Origin: CAZRXG01 sp964603985
GTDB lineage: Bacteria > Chloroflexota > Anaerolineae > Aggregatilineales > UBA3940
Direction: 5' to 3'
Assembly (NCBI GenBank): GCA_964603985.1
Contig: CAZRXG010000001.1
Coordinates: 241,573-305,572 of the forward strand
DNA: 64,000 nucleotides
The number at the start of each line of letters is the position of its first letter. The stretch's first letter is position 1. Below are positions 42,716 to 50,966 of this stretch, one piece after another. The position numbers were made by a program, and so were the translations under genes. Below the pieces are notes generated by a model. That model had not been told where the DNA came from, did not search any database, and saw nothing but the letters and a program-made list of their open reading frames with translations.

Positions 42716-44434
42716 TTAACGCCCAACAAACAGATCAACCACTTCAAACCTGTCAACGTCCACCAGCCCGACATCGGTCAGCTTCAGGCTGGGGATGACC
42801 TCCAACGCCATGAAGCTCATCGCCATGAAGGGGTCGTGCAGCTCCGAGCCAAGTTGCCGCGTAGCATCAAGCAGGTCGTCCATCGCCTCGCGCACCTCGC
42901 CGACCGGTTGGTCAGACATCAGACCTGCCACCGGCAGTGGCAACTGGGCCAGGACGGTGCCGCCGTTGACCGCGACCAGCCCGCCGCCGATCTGCTCGAC
43001 GGCTCTGGCCGCCGCCATCATACTCGCGTCGTCCGCGCCGATCACTACCAGATTGTGGTGGTCGTGGGCAACCGTGCCCGCGATGGCACCCTGCCGCAGA
43101 CCGATGCCGTGAACGAAGCCCTTGCCGATATTACCCGTTGCACGGTGCCGCTCGATCACGGCCATCTTCAGGATATCTCGCTCCGGGTCTGCGACCGCGT
43201 ACCCGTCGACCACCTTGGCATCCTCGACCCGGTGCTCGGTCACAAGCTGGCCGGGAATGCTGCCGATCACGCGGATCCTCTCGCCCCTGGCCGGGATTGA
43301 GAAGTCGACGTTCTCCCAGCGGATGTTCATCGAGTTGCGCAGTTCAATCGGGCGGCGCGGCTGTTCCTTGGCGTGGGGGATCATGACCCCGTTCTCGGCA
43401 ACCAGGTACCCGCCCCGGTAAACCTGCTCGGCGACCGGCTCGTTCAGGTCGGAGAACACGAACAGGTCGGCCCGCCGCCCCGGCGCGATCATGCCCCGGT
43501 CGGTCAGGCCAAAGTATTCCGCTGTGTTGAGCGTCCCCATCCGGATCGCCGTGATCGGGTCGATGCCCTCTCTGATCGCGACCCGCACCATGTAGTCAAT
43601 CGATCCCTCGTCGATCAGGTCGGCGGGTTGGCGGTCGTCGGTGCACCAGCAAATGTGGCGGCTGTTCTCCTGTGTGACCAGCGGCAGCAGGTCGCGCAGG
43701 TTGTGAGCGTTGGTCGCCTCGCGGATGAAGATCGTCATTCCCAGCCGCAGCTTCTCCCGCGCTTCTTCGACGGTCACGCATTCATGGTCTGAGCTGATCC
43801 CGGCTGCCACGTAGGCATTCAGCGGTTTACCCGTCAGGCCCGGGCAGTGCCCGTCGATGACCGTGCCCTCGAAGGCTTCCAGCTTCTCGAGCACATCGGG
43901 GTCACCCGCGACGACGCCGGGGTAGTTCATCATCTCGGCCAACCCCAGCACCCACGGGTTGTTACGCAGGTGTTCGATGTGATACGCTTCCAGGCTCGCC
44001 CCGGCCGTCTCCATGTGTGTGGCAGGCACGCACGAGGACGCCATCACGTACACGCTCAGGTCGCCGTACTTGGCCCGGTCGAGCATGAAGCTGATCCCCT
44101 CAAGGCCGAGCACATTGGCGATCTCGTGAGGATCGGTCACCACCGAGGTGACACCGCGCGGGAGCACCGCTTTGGCGAACTCGCTCGGCGTGCACATCGA
44201 GCTTTCAATGTGCACGTGTGCGTCGATGTAGCCCGGCGCGACGTACTTCCCGTCCAGGTCGATCACCTCTTCGGCTTCGTACCCTTCGCCAAGGCCGACG
44301 ATGCGTGAGCGCCGGATGGCGATGTCGGTCAGGTAGATCTCGCCAGTGAACACGTTGACCAGATTCGCGTTTTGAAGCAAGACTGCGGCCGGTTTGTCGC
44401 CGCGTGCAACTTCAATGATCTTTTCTCGTTCCAT
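42716..44434 (-). CDS. ade: Adenine deaminase
   Basis: This is an AdeC-type adenine deaminase of 572 residues that converts adenine to hypoxanthine plus ammonia with Mn or Fe. Metal and active-site motifs are YIDAHVHIESSMCTPSEFA, VTDPHEIANVLG, DGHCPGL, SSDHECVTVEEA and NTAEYFGL. The C-terminal GGGLVAVNGGTVLAQLPLPVAGLMSD is also typical. Only 3 bases separate it from the hydrolase gene stop at 44438. It supplies hypoxanthine to the molybdenum hydroxylase. Confidence 0.94.
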   Translation of the reverse strand: MEREKIIEVARGDKPAAVLLQNANLVNVFTGEIYLTDIAIRRSRIVGLGEGYEAEEVIDLDGKYVAPGYIDAHVHIESSMCTPSEFAKAVLPRGVTSVVTDPHEIANVLGLEGISFMLDRAKYGDLSVYVMASSCVPATHMETAGASLEAYHIEHLRNNPWVLGLAEMMNYPGVVAGDPDVLEKLEAFEGTVIDGHCPGLTGKPLNAYVAAGISSDHECVTVEEAREKLRLGMTIFIREATNAHNLRDLLPLVTQENSRHICWCTDDRQPADLIDEGSIDYMVRVAIREGIDPITAIRMGTLNTAEYFGLTDRGMIAPGRRADLFVFSDLNEPVAEQVYRGGYLVAENGVMIPHAKEQPRRPIELRNSMNIRWENVDFSIPARGERIRVIGSIPGQLVTEHRVEDAKVVDGYAVADPERDILKMAVIERHRATGNIGKGFVHGIGLRQGAIAGTVAHDHHNLVVIGADDASMMAAARAVEQIGGGLVAVNGGTVLAQLPLPVAGLMSDQPVGEVREAMDDLLDATRQLGSELHDPFMAMSFMALEVIPSLKLTDVGLVDVDRFEVVDLFVGR

Positions 44435-44437
44435 GCT

Positions 44438-45853
44438 TTAGATTCTCTCCTGAAGAACAAGCGACGCGTCAAAAGGCGCACCCGGCACGAACTGCCCGCG
44501 CCCCGGTTTGGCCCCTGCAAACGGGTCATTCTCGCCGTAGCGGTAGATCACCTCTCCCCTTGAGATCGTCATCACCACCCGGCCCCTGACCGGCATCCCC
44601 TCGTAGGGGCTGTAACCGGCCAGGTAGTGCAGATTCTCATGCGTGATGGTGCCTTCCGGTTGCGGGTCGTAAAGCACCACGTCCGCGTCGCTGCCAACGT
44701 TGAGCACCCCCTTGCGCGGGTAGCACCCGAACAACCGGGCCGGGTTGTAGCACAGCATCCGGGCCAGGTCAGGCAGGTGAAAGTCGCGGCTTTCGTCGCA
44801 CACACCGTAGGTATAAACCAGCGGCAGCAGCGTCTCCACGCCCGGCAGTCCCCCCGGCGTCCTGGTGAACTCCTTGAACTCGACCTTCTGGGCGATGGTG
44901 TAGTCACAGCTATCCGTTGAGATCACGCTGGCCGCCCGCCCGGTCACTTGCTCCCAGACTTTCTGCGGCTCACCCGGGGGCCGGAGCGGCGGCTGGAGGA
45001 TGTAATGCTGCGGGTGCTCGCCCTGGTAAACGCCATCGTCAAGAAGGAGATACTGCGCGCAGGTTTCGCACCATGCGGGCTGCCCCGCCGCGCGGGCTTC
45101 GGCGACCATCCCGACGCTGCGTCCGGTGGTGCAGTGGACAATGTAAACCGGGCAGTCGGCCAACGCCATCAGGAACAGGACGCGGTGCACCGCTTCGTAT
45201 TCCGCCTCGATGGGACGGCCCTGTGCGTGATACTGCCAGCCTGTGTTGCCCTTTGCCACCAGCCGTTCGGTCGCGGCGGTCACGATGTCGTCGTTCTCGG
45301 CGTGCACGACCACGATCCCACCCACGTCGCGCGTCGCCTTTGCCAGCCGCAGGATCGTCGCGTCGCCCATGTAGTAGTTGGGCCGGTACGTGGTGTAGAT
45401 CTTAAAACTGGGCACGCCCCGTTCAACGAGGCGGCCCAGCATGGCCTCTTCCCTGCCGTATGGCAGATCGGTGATCATACAATGCAACCCGTAGTCGATG
45501 ATCGCCGGTGCGGTCTCTTTAAGGCGGTTGTCCAGCGCCTCGTCGACCGTCTGGCCGGGGAACTGCGTCGCAAAGTCGATCACAGTCGTCACGCCGCCAG
45601 CCGCCGCCGCCTTCGTCCCGATTTCCCAGTTGTCCGCCGTCCGGTAGATGCCCGTGTCAAGCTGGATGTGCGTGTGGGCATCGACGATTCCCGGCAGCAC
45701 CAGCAGGCCCGCCGCGTCGATGACTTCGTCGCCGGGCCGGGGATCGACGCTGGCTGCGATCCCCGTGACCTTCTCCCCTTCAATGACCAGATCGGCCCGG
45801 AGCGTTCCCCCAGTGCTGACAATCGTCCCGCCCTTGATGACGGCACGTCCCAT
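44438..45853 (-). CDS. hyuA: Dihydropyrimidinase/hydantoinase-like cyclic amidohydrolase
   Basis: This 471-residue cyclic amidohydrolase has a binuclear site: DAHTHIQL, the carboxylated-lysine segment PSFKIYTTYRPNYYMGD, VVVHAENDD, VHCTTG and STDSCDYT. Such enzymes open dihydropyrimidine or hydantoin rings to ureido acids. HyuA is the name of the equivalent gene in anaerobic purine and urate degradation clusters, and the adjacent carbamoyltransferases could act on its ureido product. The precise substrate is not known. Confidence 0.9.
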   Translation of the reverse strand: MGRAVIKGGTIVSTGGTLRADLVIEGEKVTGIAASVDPRPGDEVIDAAGLLVLPGIVDAHTHIQLDTGIYRTADNWEIGTKAAAAGGVTTVIDFATQFPGQTVDEALDNRLKETAPAIIDYGLHCMITDLPYGREEAMLGRLVERGVPSFKIYTTYRPNYYMGDATILRLAKATRDVGGIVVVHAENDDIVTAATERLVAKGNTGWQYHAQGRPIEAEYEAVHRVLFLMALADCPVYIVHCTTGRSVGMVAEARAAGQPAWCETCAQYLLLDDGVYQGEHPQHYILQPPLRPPGEPQKVWEQVTGRAASVISTDSCDYTIAQKVEFKEFTRTPGGLPGVETLLPLVYTYGVCDESRDFHLPDLARMLCYNPARLFGCYPRKGVLNVGSDADVVLYDPQPEGTITHENLHYLAGYSPYEGMPVRGRVVMTISRGEVIYRYGENDPFAGAKPGRGQFVPGAPFDASLVLQERI

Positions 45854-45900
45854 AATTTGCTCTCCCCGCGACTGTGTATACCGGTAAAAGAGGACGGGAT

Positions 45901-47253
45901 TTACCCGTCCACCATCCCCCTCGCGATCTGGTTGTGCCGCTCGATGATCGGCTCGATCTCAACCGTCGTCAGCCGCCCTTCTTTGACGACTATCTTGCCG
46001 TTGATCATCGACCAATCCACCCCAACCGGCGCGCAGAAAATCGTCGCCGCGACCGGGTCGTGCAGTGCCCCGGCGTACTCCAGGCGGTTCACGTTGATCG
46101 CGATCAGGTCAGCGGCTTTGCCCGGCTCCAGCGAGCCGATGTCATCCCGGCGCAGCACGTTTGCGCCGCCCAGCGTCGCGATCTCCAGTGCCTCGCGGGC
46201 CGACATGCCCTCCGGGTCGCCCCCGACACGCTGGAGGAGCATCGCCTGACGCGCCTCACCGATCAGGTGCCCGGCGTCATTGCTCGCCGAGCCGTCCACG
46301 CCGATTCCGACCGGTGCATTGTGCGCCCTCAGCGCCTTGATCGGCGCGATGCCGCTCGCCAGGCGCATGTTGCTGTTCGGGCAATGCGCAATGCCCGTCC
46401 GTGTCCTGCCAAATACCTCAATCTCACGCTCGCTCATGTGGACACAGTGAGCGTGCCATACGTTGTCCCCGACCCAGCCCAACTCTTCCATGTACTCGAC
46501 GGGCCGCAGGCCGAACATCTCGATGCAGAACTCTTCCTCGTCCCGTGTCTCGGCTAGGTGAGTGTGCAGGCAGACGCCGTACTGCTGCGCCATAGCCACC
46601 GACTCGCGCATCAGGTCGGCGGTCACCGAGAACGGGGAGCACGGAGCCAGCACCACGCGCAGCATCGCGTGGGGATCGGGATCGTGATACGTTTCGATGG
46701 CCCGCACGCAATCGGCCAGGATGTCTTTCTCCTCCTCAACCACCCGGTCGGGCGGCAGACCGCCCTTACTCTCGCCCAGGCTCATCGATCCGCGCGCCGC
46801 GTGGAAGCGCAGCCCGATCTCCTGTGCAGCGCGGATCTCGTCGTCGATCCGCGCGTCGTTGGGATAGATGTACAGGTGGTCGCTGGAGGTCGTGCAGCCT
46901 GAAAGCATCAGCTCGGCCATACCGACCAGCGCCGAGACGTAGACGGCTTCGCCCGTCAGGTTAGCCCAGATCGGGTACAGCGTCGTCAGCCAATTGAACA
47001 GGTTGGCGTCCTGCGCAGGGACGACGACCCGCGTGAGCGTCTGGTACAGGTGGTGGTGCGTGTTGACCAGCCCCGGCAGCACGATGTGACCGCTCAGGTC
47101 GATGACCTCGTCTGCCCCGGTCGGCAGTTCATCCGTCGGGCCTACCTGCTCGATCACGTTGTCTCTGATAAAAAGACCCCCATCCACGATTTCGCGCCGA
47201 TCGGAGTCCATCGTAACCAGGGTATGCGCATGGCGCACCAGTGTAGTGGGCAT
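45901..47253 (-). CDS. 8-oxoguanine deaminase-like amidohydrolase
   Basis: This mononuclear amidohydrolase of 450 residues has NTHHHLYQTLTR, LHTHLAETRDEEEF, HAHCVHMS and GVDGSASNDAGH, the signature of the 8-oxoguanine deaminase and hydroxydechloroatrazine-type subgroup. The expected reaction is 8-oxoguanine to urate plus ammonia. ATG 47253 is chosen, with GGAAGGAAG upstream; ATG 47283 lacks a ribosome site. It is the first gene after the promoter at 47301-47330 and leads the purine gene run. Confidence 0.88.
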   Translation of the reverse strand: MPTTLVRHAHTLVTMDSDRREIVDGGLFIRDNVIEQVGPTDELPTGADEVIDLSGHIVLPGLVNTHHHLYQTLTRVVVPAQDANLFNWLTTLYPIWANLTGEAVYVSALVGMAELMLSGCTTSSDHLYIYPNDARIDDEIRAAQEIGLRFHAARGSMSLGESKGGLPPDRVVEEEKDILADCVRAIETYHDPDPHAMLRVVLAPCSPFSVTADLMRESVAMAQQYGVCLHTHLAETRDEEEFCIEMFGLRPVEYMEELGWVGDNVWHAHCVHMSEREIEVFGRTRTGIAHCPNSNMRLASGIAPIKALRAHNAPVGIGVDGSASNDAGHLIGEARQAMLLQRVGGDPEGMSAREALEIATLGGANVLRRDDIGSLEPGKAADLIAINVNRLEYAGALHDPVAATIFCAPVGVDWSMINGKIVVKEGRLTTVEIEPIIERHNQIARGMVDG

Positions 47254-47300
47254 AGGGGGCGCTTCCTTCCACGCAAGTGACATGGTTTAGAGGTAAATTC

Positions 47301-47330
47301 AGTTTATCACAGTCTGATGAGTACTTTCAA
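47301..47330 (-). promoter_or_regulatory. Putative promoter of the purine-degradation gene run
   Basis: On the minus strand TTGAAA (47325-47330), an 18-base spacer and TAAACT (47301-47306) lie about 50 bases before the 8-oxoguanine deaminase start. With the folD terminator upstream, it marks the operon boundary. Confidence 0.55.
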
Positions 47331-47463
47331 TAGATTCCAGATTTGGGGGCACGTCCCGCGTTCGGGGCAGGGCAATTGGCAATTCAAGATCAATGGAACG
47401 ACCGAAAAGGAAGATATCGATCTGCCCAATTCCCACAGGCCGCGATTCCCTAGAAAGAAGAAA

Positions 47464-47495
47464 CGCCAGCGTGCCTATGCCGTTGCACGCTGGCG
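47464..47495 (-). terminator. Rho-independent terminator of folD
   Basis: CGCCAGCGTGC (47464-47474) and GCACGCTGGCG (47485-47495) form an 11-bp stem with a 10-base loop. On the minus strand it is followed by the T-rich TTTCTTCTTTC. Confidence 0.8.
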
Positions 47496-47522
47496 TCTTG
47501 CCGGTCAAAAAAAACAGAGCTA

Positions 47523-48425
47523 CTAGACGCCCTGCTCAACGGCGATCTCCGCTGCCCGCAGCGTGTTCTTGAGCAGCATTACGATGGTCATCGGGCCGAC
47601 GCCGCCCGGCACCGGTGAGATGGCCGCCACGCGCTCTTTGGCAACGTCAAACTCGAAGTCGCCCTTCCAGACGTAGCCTTTCTTGGCGGTCGGATCATCC
47701 ACCTTAACGGTTGCCACGTCGACGCACACGGCGCCCTCTTTGAACCAGTCGCCTTTGATCATCTCCGGGCGGCCCATCGCGCCGATCACGATGTCGGAAC
47801 GCTTCACAATCGATGGGATGTCCTGCGTCCGGCTGTGGACGACCGTCACGGTCGCGTTGGCGTGGATCAGCAGCAACGCCATCGGCATCCCAACGATATT
47901 GCTGCGGCCCAACACAGCCGCGTTTGAGCCTTCGATCTTGAAGCCGTCAACCAGCTTCTCGGCCTCCCCTAGAAGATACATGCACCCGAATGGCGTGGCG
48001 GGGACAAACTGCGGATCACGGCCCTTCATCGCCAAGCGCCCGATGTTGATGGGGTGGAAACCATCCACATCCTTGTCCAGGCTGATGCTCCGTAGGACCC
48101 GCTCCTCGTCCAGGTGGTCAGGCAGGGGGAGCTGTACCAGGATGCCGTGCACCTTCGGGTTCTCGTTCAGTTCGGCGATCAGCTTATCAAGCTCTTCCTG
48201 GCTGGTTTCAGCCGCAAGCTCGTAGCCGAACGACTCGATGCCGACCTCGGCGCAGCGGTTGCGCTTCATCTTGACGTACATCTGCGAAGCAGGATTCTCG
48301 CCGACCAGGACCGCAGCCAGCCCCGGTGTGACGCCCTGCTCCTCTTTCATTTCAATAACCGCCTCCGCAATCTCTTGCTGGATGCGTTTTGCAATAGCCT
48401 TGCCGTCGAGGATAATCGCAGTCAC
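47523..48425 (-). CDS. folD: Bifunctional methylenetetrahydrofolate dehydrogenase/cyclohydrolase FolD
   Basis: FolD interconverts methylene-, methenyl- and 10-formyl-tetrahydrofolate. The first domain has GENPASQMYVKMKRNRC with the catalytic lysine and HGILVQLPLPDHL; DKDVDGFHPINIGRL, VLGRSNIVGMPMALLL and PVPGGVGPMTIVML follow. GTG 48425 is favoured because GGAGG lies 7 bases before it; ATG 48431 is nearer to the same ribosome site. One-carbon units released by purine breakdown could pass through it, but it is also a universal housekeeping gene. Confidence 0.95.
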   Translation of the reverse strand: MTAIILDGKAIAKRIQQEIAEAVIEMKEEQGVTPGLAAVLVGENPASQMYVKMKRNRCAEVGIESFGYELAAETSQEELDKLIAELNENPKVHGILVQLPLPDHLDEERVLRSISLDKDVDGFHPINIGRLAMKGRDPQFVPATPFGCMYLLGEAEKLVDGFKIEGSNAAVLGRSNIVGMPMALLLIHANATVTVVHSRTQDIPSIVKRSDIVIGAMGRPEMIKGDWFKEGAVCVDVATVKVDDPTAKKGYVWKGDFEFDVAKERVAAISPVPGGVGPMTIVMLLKNTLRAAEIAVEQGV

Positions 48426-48652
48426 CGACATTCCTCCAGTGGTGTCTATTGGATAGAAGGTCAAATTTCTACTGCCAGCATAACACAGACCGGGGAGATC
48501 GATCCAGTGAGGAGTGTCACTATTCCAGCCGCTGGTGGGCAGACGCCTTCGTCACCTGAGAGGGATGAATTGACGGGGCCACCAAAATCCTTTACAGTAC
48601 CGCACGCCGGGCGGGATAGACTCGCCCGCTACGATGTACCCAGCGGGGTGCC

Positions 48653-49486
48653 ATGAGCCTCTTGACCGTCCTCAGAATCGAAGCGCTGTTTGTGCTGGCG
48701 CTGTTTCTGCCTTTGCTGGTGCAGTTGGTAGCGCTGTATCTCGTCAGCCGCGCGTTATGGGGCTTCACGCGGCGCTTCTTCGGGCGCGGGCTGTGGCTGG
48801 TACTGGCGCTGATCGGCGTGCCGGTTCACGAGCTTAGCCATGCCACCGCCTTCATCCTGACCGGGGCGGGCGTGCAGCGCGTGGTGCTCTTCGCGCCGCG
48901 CGGCCTGCCGGAGTACGGCGGTGCGACCGGCGTTGTGGTGCCCAGGCGCTCTCCCTCGACCCTGTCACGCCTGATTGCTTCGGTTGCGCCCTTCTTCGGA
49001 TGCTCTCTGGCCGCCTGGCTGGTACTGCGTGTTCTGCTGCCGGGCCTGGCCCTGAGCCACCCGGCTGCCGCGCTGACGCTGGCCGACCTGGAGATAACCG
49101 GCCTGGGACAGACGGCTATTGGCGTGCTCAGTGGGTATCTGCGGGGACTGGTGGGGGCATTTACGCAGCTTGCCTGGAACGACTGGCGCACTTTCCTGGC
49201 CCTGTACCTGGCGGCGTCACTGGGAATGGGCGCGGCGCCCAGCGCGGAGGATTTCCGGCGATTCTTCCCCGCCATGCTCGGTCTGCTGGTGTTGTTGCTG
49301 CCCATCTTCGCCGCGATCCAGGTCTTCGGGAACGCCGAGACGACGCTGGCGACCACGCGGGCCGTTCTGGATGGGCTGATCATCCCGGTTGGTAGTGCGC
49401 TGAACTACGCCACGCTTTTTGCGCTAACTGCCTTGTTGGCCCTGATGGCGCTCGCCCCGCTGAGGGGGCTGGTTCGGCGAAGGTAA
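48653..49486 (+). CDS. Membrane protein with HExxH zinc-protease motif
   Basis: This 277-residue membrane protein has about five or six predicted helices. H59-E60-L61-S62-H63 lies at the membrane edge (IGVPVHELSHATAFIL), matching the HExxH zinc site of M50-like intramembrane proteases. A second metal ligand of the NxxPxxxxD type is not clear, so it may be a non-classical member or a relative that has lost activity. It stands alone on the plus strand between folD and the SHOCT operon. Confidence 0.65.
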   Translation: MSLLTVLRIEALFVLALFLPLLVQLVALYLVSRALWGFTRRFFGRGLWLVLALIGVPVHELSHATAFILTGAGVQRVVLFAPRGLPEYGGATGVVVPRRSPSTLSRLIASVAPFFGCSLAAWLVLRVLLPGLALSHPAAALTLADLEITGLGQTAIGVLSGYLRGLVGAFTQLAWNDWRTFLALYLAASLGMGAAPSAEDFRRFFPAMLGLLVLLLPIFAAIQVFGNAETTLATTRAVLDGLIIPVGSALNYATLFALTALLALMALAPLRGLVRRR

Positions 49487-49500
49487 AGACGGCCCGGCGC

Positions 49501-49887
49501 TCACTCCAGGTAGATTTCGACGTGCTCGCCGTCCTCTTCGTCCTCTACGTCGATGATCTTCCCGTGCGAACCTTCTTTGATCCCCAGGATCAGTTCCTCA
49601 AGATCGATCTCTTCCATGTCGGGCACAAAGCGCGCACCCATGCGTATCCCAACGTCGATCAGGCTGAGGGGGAGATTGACATTGACCTTCACCTTGCCCG
49701 AAGCCGTGTCGGTGACGCGCACGCGCAGGAAGCGTGGCTCGGGGCCTTCGGCGATCAGGGAGCCTGGGCGACGCTGCTTCGGCTGCGCTTTGCGTAACGC
49801 GTCCAACAACTTGGCGCCCTCCTCGGCAGTGAGCTTGCCCTCGGCGATCATGTTCAGGATCTTCAAACGTTCTTCGGTTGTGGACAT
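49501..49887 (-). CDS. SHOCT-like domain protein
   Basis: Residues 3-33 form the short helical SHOCT/YvlB-N-like motif (EERLKILNMIAEGKLTAEEGAKLLDAL). The rest has beta-strand character (LRVRVTDTASGKVKVNVNLPLSLIDVG) and an acidic tail. Very similar N-terminal motifs appear at the C-termini of the genes at 50967 and 52340, so the three share a module. The start ATG 49887 overlaps the GNAT stop codon. Confidence 0.75.
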   Translation of the reverse strand: MSTTEERLKILNMIAEGKLTAEEGAKLLDALRKAQPKQRRPGSLIAEGPEPRFLRVRVTDTASGKVKVNVNLPLSLIDVGIRMGARFVPDMEEIDLEELILGIKEGSHGKIIDVEDEEDGEHVEIYLE

Positions 49888-50963
49888 CATCCACATGTCC
49901 TTCCATCAAAAGTCTCATCGTGCCGGGTTGCTTGCCCATCACGGTGTGTAAGATCGAGCCGCATCTGCACCAGGCTGCGGATGGGCTGGAAGCCCGCCGC
50001 CCGCAGGCTTTCCTCGACGGCCTCGTCGTCCGCGAGGGTCTCCAGCCGGACGGTTCGGCCTCGCAGCAAAGGGCGACGCAGTGCTCTTGACAATAACGCG
50101 CAGCGCGCCTCTGGATCGTCCAGTGCCGGGTCGAGGAAGAGCGTCAGCCGGGCGCGCTGCCAGCCGGTTACTTTGAGCCAGATCGACCCCAACAGACGAT
50201 GCGGGCAGGCGGGGTCCACCAGCACCCAGCGCTCTTTGCCCTGGTCCCCAAGATCCTCCAGGCTGCGCAGCAAGCCGCCCCGTACTTGGTGTTGCTCAAT
50301 GGGGCGCGTCCAGGCCATTGCGCCCTGCCGGGCGCGGGTGTAGATCAGGCCCGCCTCGGCGTCCGTGTCCGTCCACCGGCGGCGTCTGACCCGCCAGATG
50401 CCCGCACTTCTGTCCGGCGTAGGGAGAGGACGAGAAGGGCTTCTGGCCTCCCACTGTGTCAGTGTCTCGAAGCGTTCAAAGCCCAGGCCATCATACAGCT
50501 TCAGCGCCCCGTCGTTATCAGCCTCAACCTGTAGGGCAATCCACCGGCCACCCTGGCTTCGCACCAGGTCAATGCTGGCCTGCATCGCGGCGCGTGCGAT
50601 GCCCTGGCGGCGGTAGTTGGGATGGACGACAACGTTGGCGATCAGCCAGCCCTGGCCGAGGTAGGGGTGAATCCCGCCCCGATACAGGCTGACGTTGCCA
50701 ACCACGTGCTTCCCTGCGCGCCAGACGTAACCCGAGCCCAGGCCGCCGGTCAGACCAATCAGCGAGAACAGCCAAAGAAGCGGTCCCAGCTTCGAGATGG
50801 CCTTCATCTCGCGGACGGCCGCTCGTCCATTGGCGTCCAGTCGCCCGCCGAAACACAGCTCAATCAGCTCCGCGATCTGATACAGGTCGCGGGCCAGGTT
50901 GGTGGGCTGGAGACCATCACCGTGTCTTTGCCCTGAACGTTGCCGGGTCAGCGCAGCGGTCAT
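49887..50963 (-). CDS. GNAT-family acetyltransferase
   Basis: This 358-residue protein has an N-terminal GNAT domain with the acetyl-CoA motif ANVVVHPNYRRQGIARAAM and LQVEADNDGALKLYDGLGF. The C-terminal half (about 195-340) may be a second, diverged GNAT fold. It lies 3 bases downstream of the beta-helix gene and overlaps the SHOCT gene, so it belongs to the DUF2089 operon. The substrate is unknown. Confidence 0.82.
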   Translation of the reverse strand: MTAALTRQRSGQRHGDGLQPTNLARDLYQIAELIELCFGGRLDANGRAAVREMKAISKLGPLLWLFSLIGLTGGLGSGYVWRAGKHVVGNVSLYRGGIHPYLGQGWLIANVVVHPNYRRQGIARAAMQASIDLVRSQGGRWIALQVEADNDGALKLYDGLGFERFETLTQWEARSPSRPLPTPDRSAGIWRVRRRRWTDTDAEAGLIYTRARQGAMAWTRPIEQHQVRGGLLRSLEDLGDQGKERWVLVDPACPHRLLGSIWLKVTGWQRARLTLFLDPALDDPEARCALLSRALRRPLLRGRTVRLETLADDEAVEESLRAAGFQPIRSLVQMRLDLTHRDGQATRHDETFDGRTCG

Positions 50964-50966
50964 CGG

